64,000 nucleotides of DNA from Halolactibacillus alkaliphilus (GTDB lineage Bacteria; Bacillota; Bacilli; Bacillales; Amphibacillaceae). A model generated the notes under the pieces. The model did no database searches and was not told the DNA's origin. It was given only the letters and a program-made list of their open reading frames with translations. Below are positions 61,471 through 64,000 of the stretch, piece after piece (the first letter of the stretch is position 1; each line of letters starts with the position of its first letter). The stretch spans positions 1-64,000 of the forward strand of contig NZ_FOWN01000009.1 of assembly GCF_900115465.1 (NCBI RefSeq), in the 5' to 3' direction. The position numbers and the translations under genes were made by a program.

Positions 61471-64000
61471 TTTATTACCCCTTCCGTCACATTCATTCGA
61501 TAAGCTTTCATTGTTTTAGGCAATGCAGGATGTGCCTTTCTTACGTTTAGGTATGCCTTGAGCGTTTCTATCCGGCTAAGAACCATCACACCTTCAGTCA
61601 GTGCTTTTAGTCGAACGGCTTGACTCATTTGATCACACACCAGTTTAATCGTGCCCTGATCAAGCAATGCCAATGCTTCATCCTCCGTTACTGTCACAAC
61701 TTCCGCCAACCCTTTTTGAATAAGCGTTTTACTCATCGACTCACTTGCATAACATAAGCCTGTCACTTTAGCTAACTGTTTTACTAAATGGTCATCTACC
61801 TGATGTAGACCAAGATAGATACCTTCCGTTTGATTGATTGACATGAATTGATTTTCTTTGTAACCAAACGCCTTTTGCAGGGCAGATTCTACTGTGTCAC
61901 CTAGCCCAATTGCCTCGCCTGTCGATCGCATTTCTGGTTGTAGTAATGGATCAACATCGCTTAGTTTAGTATGAGAGAAAATCGGCATCTTTACTGCATA
62001 AAAGGACGGCTTTTTAATTAACCCCAACGTAGGATAAAGCTCTTTTAATGGTTGATTCAACTGTGTTCTTACCGCCAAATCAACCATATCAATTCCCGTC
62101 ACCTTACTCGCAATCGGTACTGTTCGCGATGCTCTTGGGTTTACTTCTAGACAGTAAAGAGTATTCTCATCTTCGCTGAAGACGAATTGAATATTTATTA
62201 AGCCTTTAAGCTTCAAAGCTTTTGAGAGTTTTTGTGTATAGGATTCAATCATTCGTTCTTGCTTGGAGGTGAGCGTTGGCGCTGGGAAAATAGCGATACT
62301 GTCCCCAGAATGTACTCCTGCTTTTTCAACATGTTCAAAGATTCCAGGAATAATAATATCTTCTCCATCACAAACCACATCAATTTCAACTTCTTTTCCT
62401 TCAATATAGCGATCGAGTAATAATGGAAATACTTTACTTGATGTTTGTGTTTTCAATAGCTGATGCAAATATTCATCTAGTGCTTGTTCTGATTCTAGTA
62501 CAATCATACCTTGTCCACCAATGACATAAGACGGACGTAATAAAACAGGATAACCAAAGGCGCGGGCTGTTTCTTTCGCCGCTTCATATGAGTTAACCGT
62601 TGTTCCCGGAATGTGAGGAATGTCGAGCGTATCCAGTAGTTGATAAAACTGCTTACGGTCTTCCGTTAACTCAATATTTTTAATATCTGTCCCAATAAGA
62701 CAAATACCACGAGCATCGAGTTCTTCCGCTAGATTAACAGCGGTTTGTCCACCAAATTGAATCAATACACCATCAGCTTGTTCTTTTTTAACAATTTGTT
62801 CAACATCTTCTGCTGTCAGCGGTTCAAAATATAAATGATCAGCGGTTGAGTAATCTGTACTTACGGTCTCGGGATTATTGTTAATAACAATCGATTCAAT
62901 CCCTTGATTTTTCAAAGAAAATGCAGCATGTACGGAACAATAATCAAACTCCACGCCCTGCCCAATCCTAATTGGACCAGAGCCTAACACCACGATTTTT
63001 TTATCTTTATTTAATAGCTCTACTTCATCATATTCAAGCCATGAACTATAAAAATAAGGCGTTTTTGCTTCAAATTCAGCCGCACATGTGTCGACCATCT
63101 TATAACTTGCCTTAATATTGGACGTAGCTAAAAATTGATGAACGTGTGCAACAGTTGTATTTAAGAGCCGAGCGATCGTAACTTCGCTTAAACTATATTT
63201 TTTTGCTTGTTTAATTAATTCTTTCGGTACGTTAGTCATTGTATAGGTACTGAGTTGATGTTCGAAATCAATTAGCGTTTTAAATTCATATAAGAAATAC
63301 CGCGTAATGAGTGTATGTTGATGAAGCTGTTCAATGTCCATCCCACGTTTTAAAGCTTCCATCACATAAAATAATCGTTCATCTGTCGGGTTCTCCAACG
63401 CCTTAATAAGCATTTCCTCGGAACAATCACTTAACGTCTCAACGTGAAAATCCATCTGGCCAATCTCCATCGATCGGATAGCTTTTGTCAATGCGGCAGT
63501 AAAGTTTCTTCCGAGTGACATCACTTCACCTGTTGCTTTCATTTGTGTTCCTAAGAGTCGATTGGCTTGATAAAATTTATCAAAGGCAAACCGCGGTAAT
63601 TTTAATGCGACGTAATCAATGGACGGCTCAAAGCTGGCATAAGTATCGCCAGTAATCGGATTTAATACTTCATCTAAATAATAACCTAAGCTTAATTTGG
63701 CTGCGATGCGAGCAATCGGATAGCCTGTTGCTTTTGATGCCAACGCGCTGGAACGACTCACTCGAGGATTTACTTCAATAATAATGTAATCGTCCGTTAA
63801 CGGATTCAATGCAAATTGAATATTACACCCACCAATCACTCCTAGAGCCCGGATCACTTTTAGCGAGGAGTCTCTTAGCATTTGGTGCTGGTGGTCAGTT
63901 AGTGTCTGGCTTGGGGCAACAACTATACTGTCACCTGTATGCACCCCAACTGCATCAATGTTCTCCATATTACAGATGATAATCGCTGTATCATTGTCAT
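61467..64000 (-). CDS. carB: Carbamoyl-phosphate synthase large subunit, arginine type (partial)
   Basis: The reading frame is open to the right edge, so the first roughly 200 residues lie outside the window. What is present covers the end of ATP-grasp domain 1 (VGVHTGDSIVVAPSQTL, INPRVSRSSALASKATGYP), the oligomerisation region, ATP-grasp domain 2 (VLGSGPIRIGQGVEFDYC, RPSYVIGGQGM, VNPRASRTVPIASKVTG) and the C-terminal regulatory domain. The neighbouring argF makes this the arginine-pathway copy rather than PyrAB. The C-terminal domain is short, as in B. subtilis CarB. Confidence 0.95.
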   Translation of the reverse strand, partial: DNDTAIIICNMENIDAVGVHTGDSIVVAPSQTLTDHQHQMLRDSSLKVIRALGVIGGCNIQFALNPLTDDYIIIEVNPRVSRSSALASKATGYPIARIAAKLSLGYYLDEVLNPITGDTYASFEPSIDYVALKLPRFAFDKFYQANRLLGTQMKATGEVMSLGRNFTAALTKAIRSMEIGQMDFHVETLSDCSEEMLIKALENPTDERLFYVMEALKRGMDIEQLHQHTLITRYFLYEFKTLIDFEHQLSTYTMTNVPKELIKQAKKYSLSEVTIARLLNTTVAHVHQFLATSNIKASYKMVDTCAAEFEAKTPYFYSSWLEYDEVELLNKDKKIVVLGSGPIRIGQGVEFDYCSVHAAFSLKNQGIESIVINNNPETVSTDYSTADHLYFEPLTAEDVEQIVKKEQADGVLIQFGGQTAVNLAEELDARGICLIGTDIKNIELTEDRKQFYQLLDTLDIPHIPGTTVNSYEAAKETARAFGYPVLLRPSYVIGGQGMIVLESEQALDEYLHQLLKTQTSSKVFPLLLDRYIEGKEVEIDVVCDGEDIIIPGIFEHVEKAGVHSGDSIAIFPAPTLTSKQERMIESYTQKLSKALKLKGLINIQFVFSEDENTLYCLEVNPRASRTVPIASKVTGIDMVDLAVRTQLNQPLKELYPTLGLIKKPSFYAVKMPIFSHTKLSDVDPLLQPEMRSTGEAIGLGDTVESALQKAFGYKENQFMSINQTEGIYLGLHQVDDHLVKQLAKVTGLCYASESMSKTLIQKGLAEVVTVTEDEALALLDQGTIKLVCDQMSQAVRLKALTEGVMVLSRIETLKAYLNVRKAHPALPKTMKAYRMNVTEGVIK

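Overview
The window is a low-GC Gram-positive chromosome segment with the gene order of a Bacillaceae-type Bacillales genome. Landmarks are the complete sigma-B regulon control operon (rsbR-rsbS-rsbT-rsbU-rsbV-rsbW-sigB-rsbX), flanked by tex and sprT on one side and by mazEF-alr-lipoprotein-nnr-acpS-rhomboid on the other. An Ehu-type ectoine/hydroxyectoine importer suggests a salt-adapted member of the family. No sporulation gene was recognised and cmpA is missing from its usual place between tex and sprT. This fits a non-sporing halophilic lineage, but that is inference.

Layout. 1-1.4 kb: 5' end of a 16S rRNA gene (minus) preceded by ten tRNA genes and a strong promoter. 1.6-14.6 kb (minus): sprT, tex, the sigma-B operon with an internal sigma-B-type promoter before rsbV, then mazF, mazE, alr, a LolA-fold lipoprotein, nnr and acpS. 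14.7-25 kb: rhomboid protease, a decayed gene, cshA helicase, DegV protein, esterase, a redox protein, MarR, a decayed membrane-protein region, GNAT, DUF368, a CapA-like lipoprotein and an HD hydrolase. 25.5-28.7 kb: ehuBCDA. 28.8-30.9 kb: an AT-rich accessory insert with a sigma-factor remnant, a secreted protein whose signal peptide is split by a frameshift, and a membrane-anchored partner. 31-35.5 kb: a MacB-type ABC exporter with a lipoprotein, and a GntR-controlled ABC-2 transporter. 35.6-43 kb: glucan phosphorylase with cre-like sites, typA, cssRS and divergent htrB. 43-49 kb: two ElaA-like acetyltransferases, a beta-hydroxyacid dehydrogenase, a small protein behind a LexA-box promoter, trhO, GNAT and a glutathione peroxidase. 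48.6-52.9 kb: bmrCD-type drug exporter behind a leader peptide and two tandem terminators. 52.9-56.7 kb: ribDEBAH operon under an FMN riboswitch. 56.7-64 kb: murB, a methyltransferase, a chemotaxis-type receptor, argF and the 3' part of carB, which runs off the right edge.

The window is dominated by stress functions: sigma-B partner switching, CssRS-HtrB for misfolded secreted proteins, MazEF, an SOS-type promoter, antibiotic-type ABC transporters with autoregulation or attenuation, and compatible-solute uptake. The best candidate for something undescribed is the AT-rich secreted/anchored protein pair at 29.4-30.75 kb. The LexA-box gene at 45.3-45.8 kb and the two-terminator leader of the drug exporter at 48.6-49.07 kb are the best regulatory leads.
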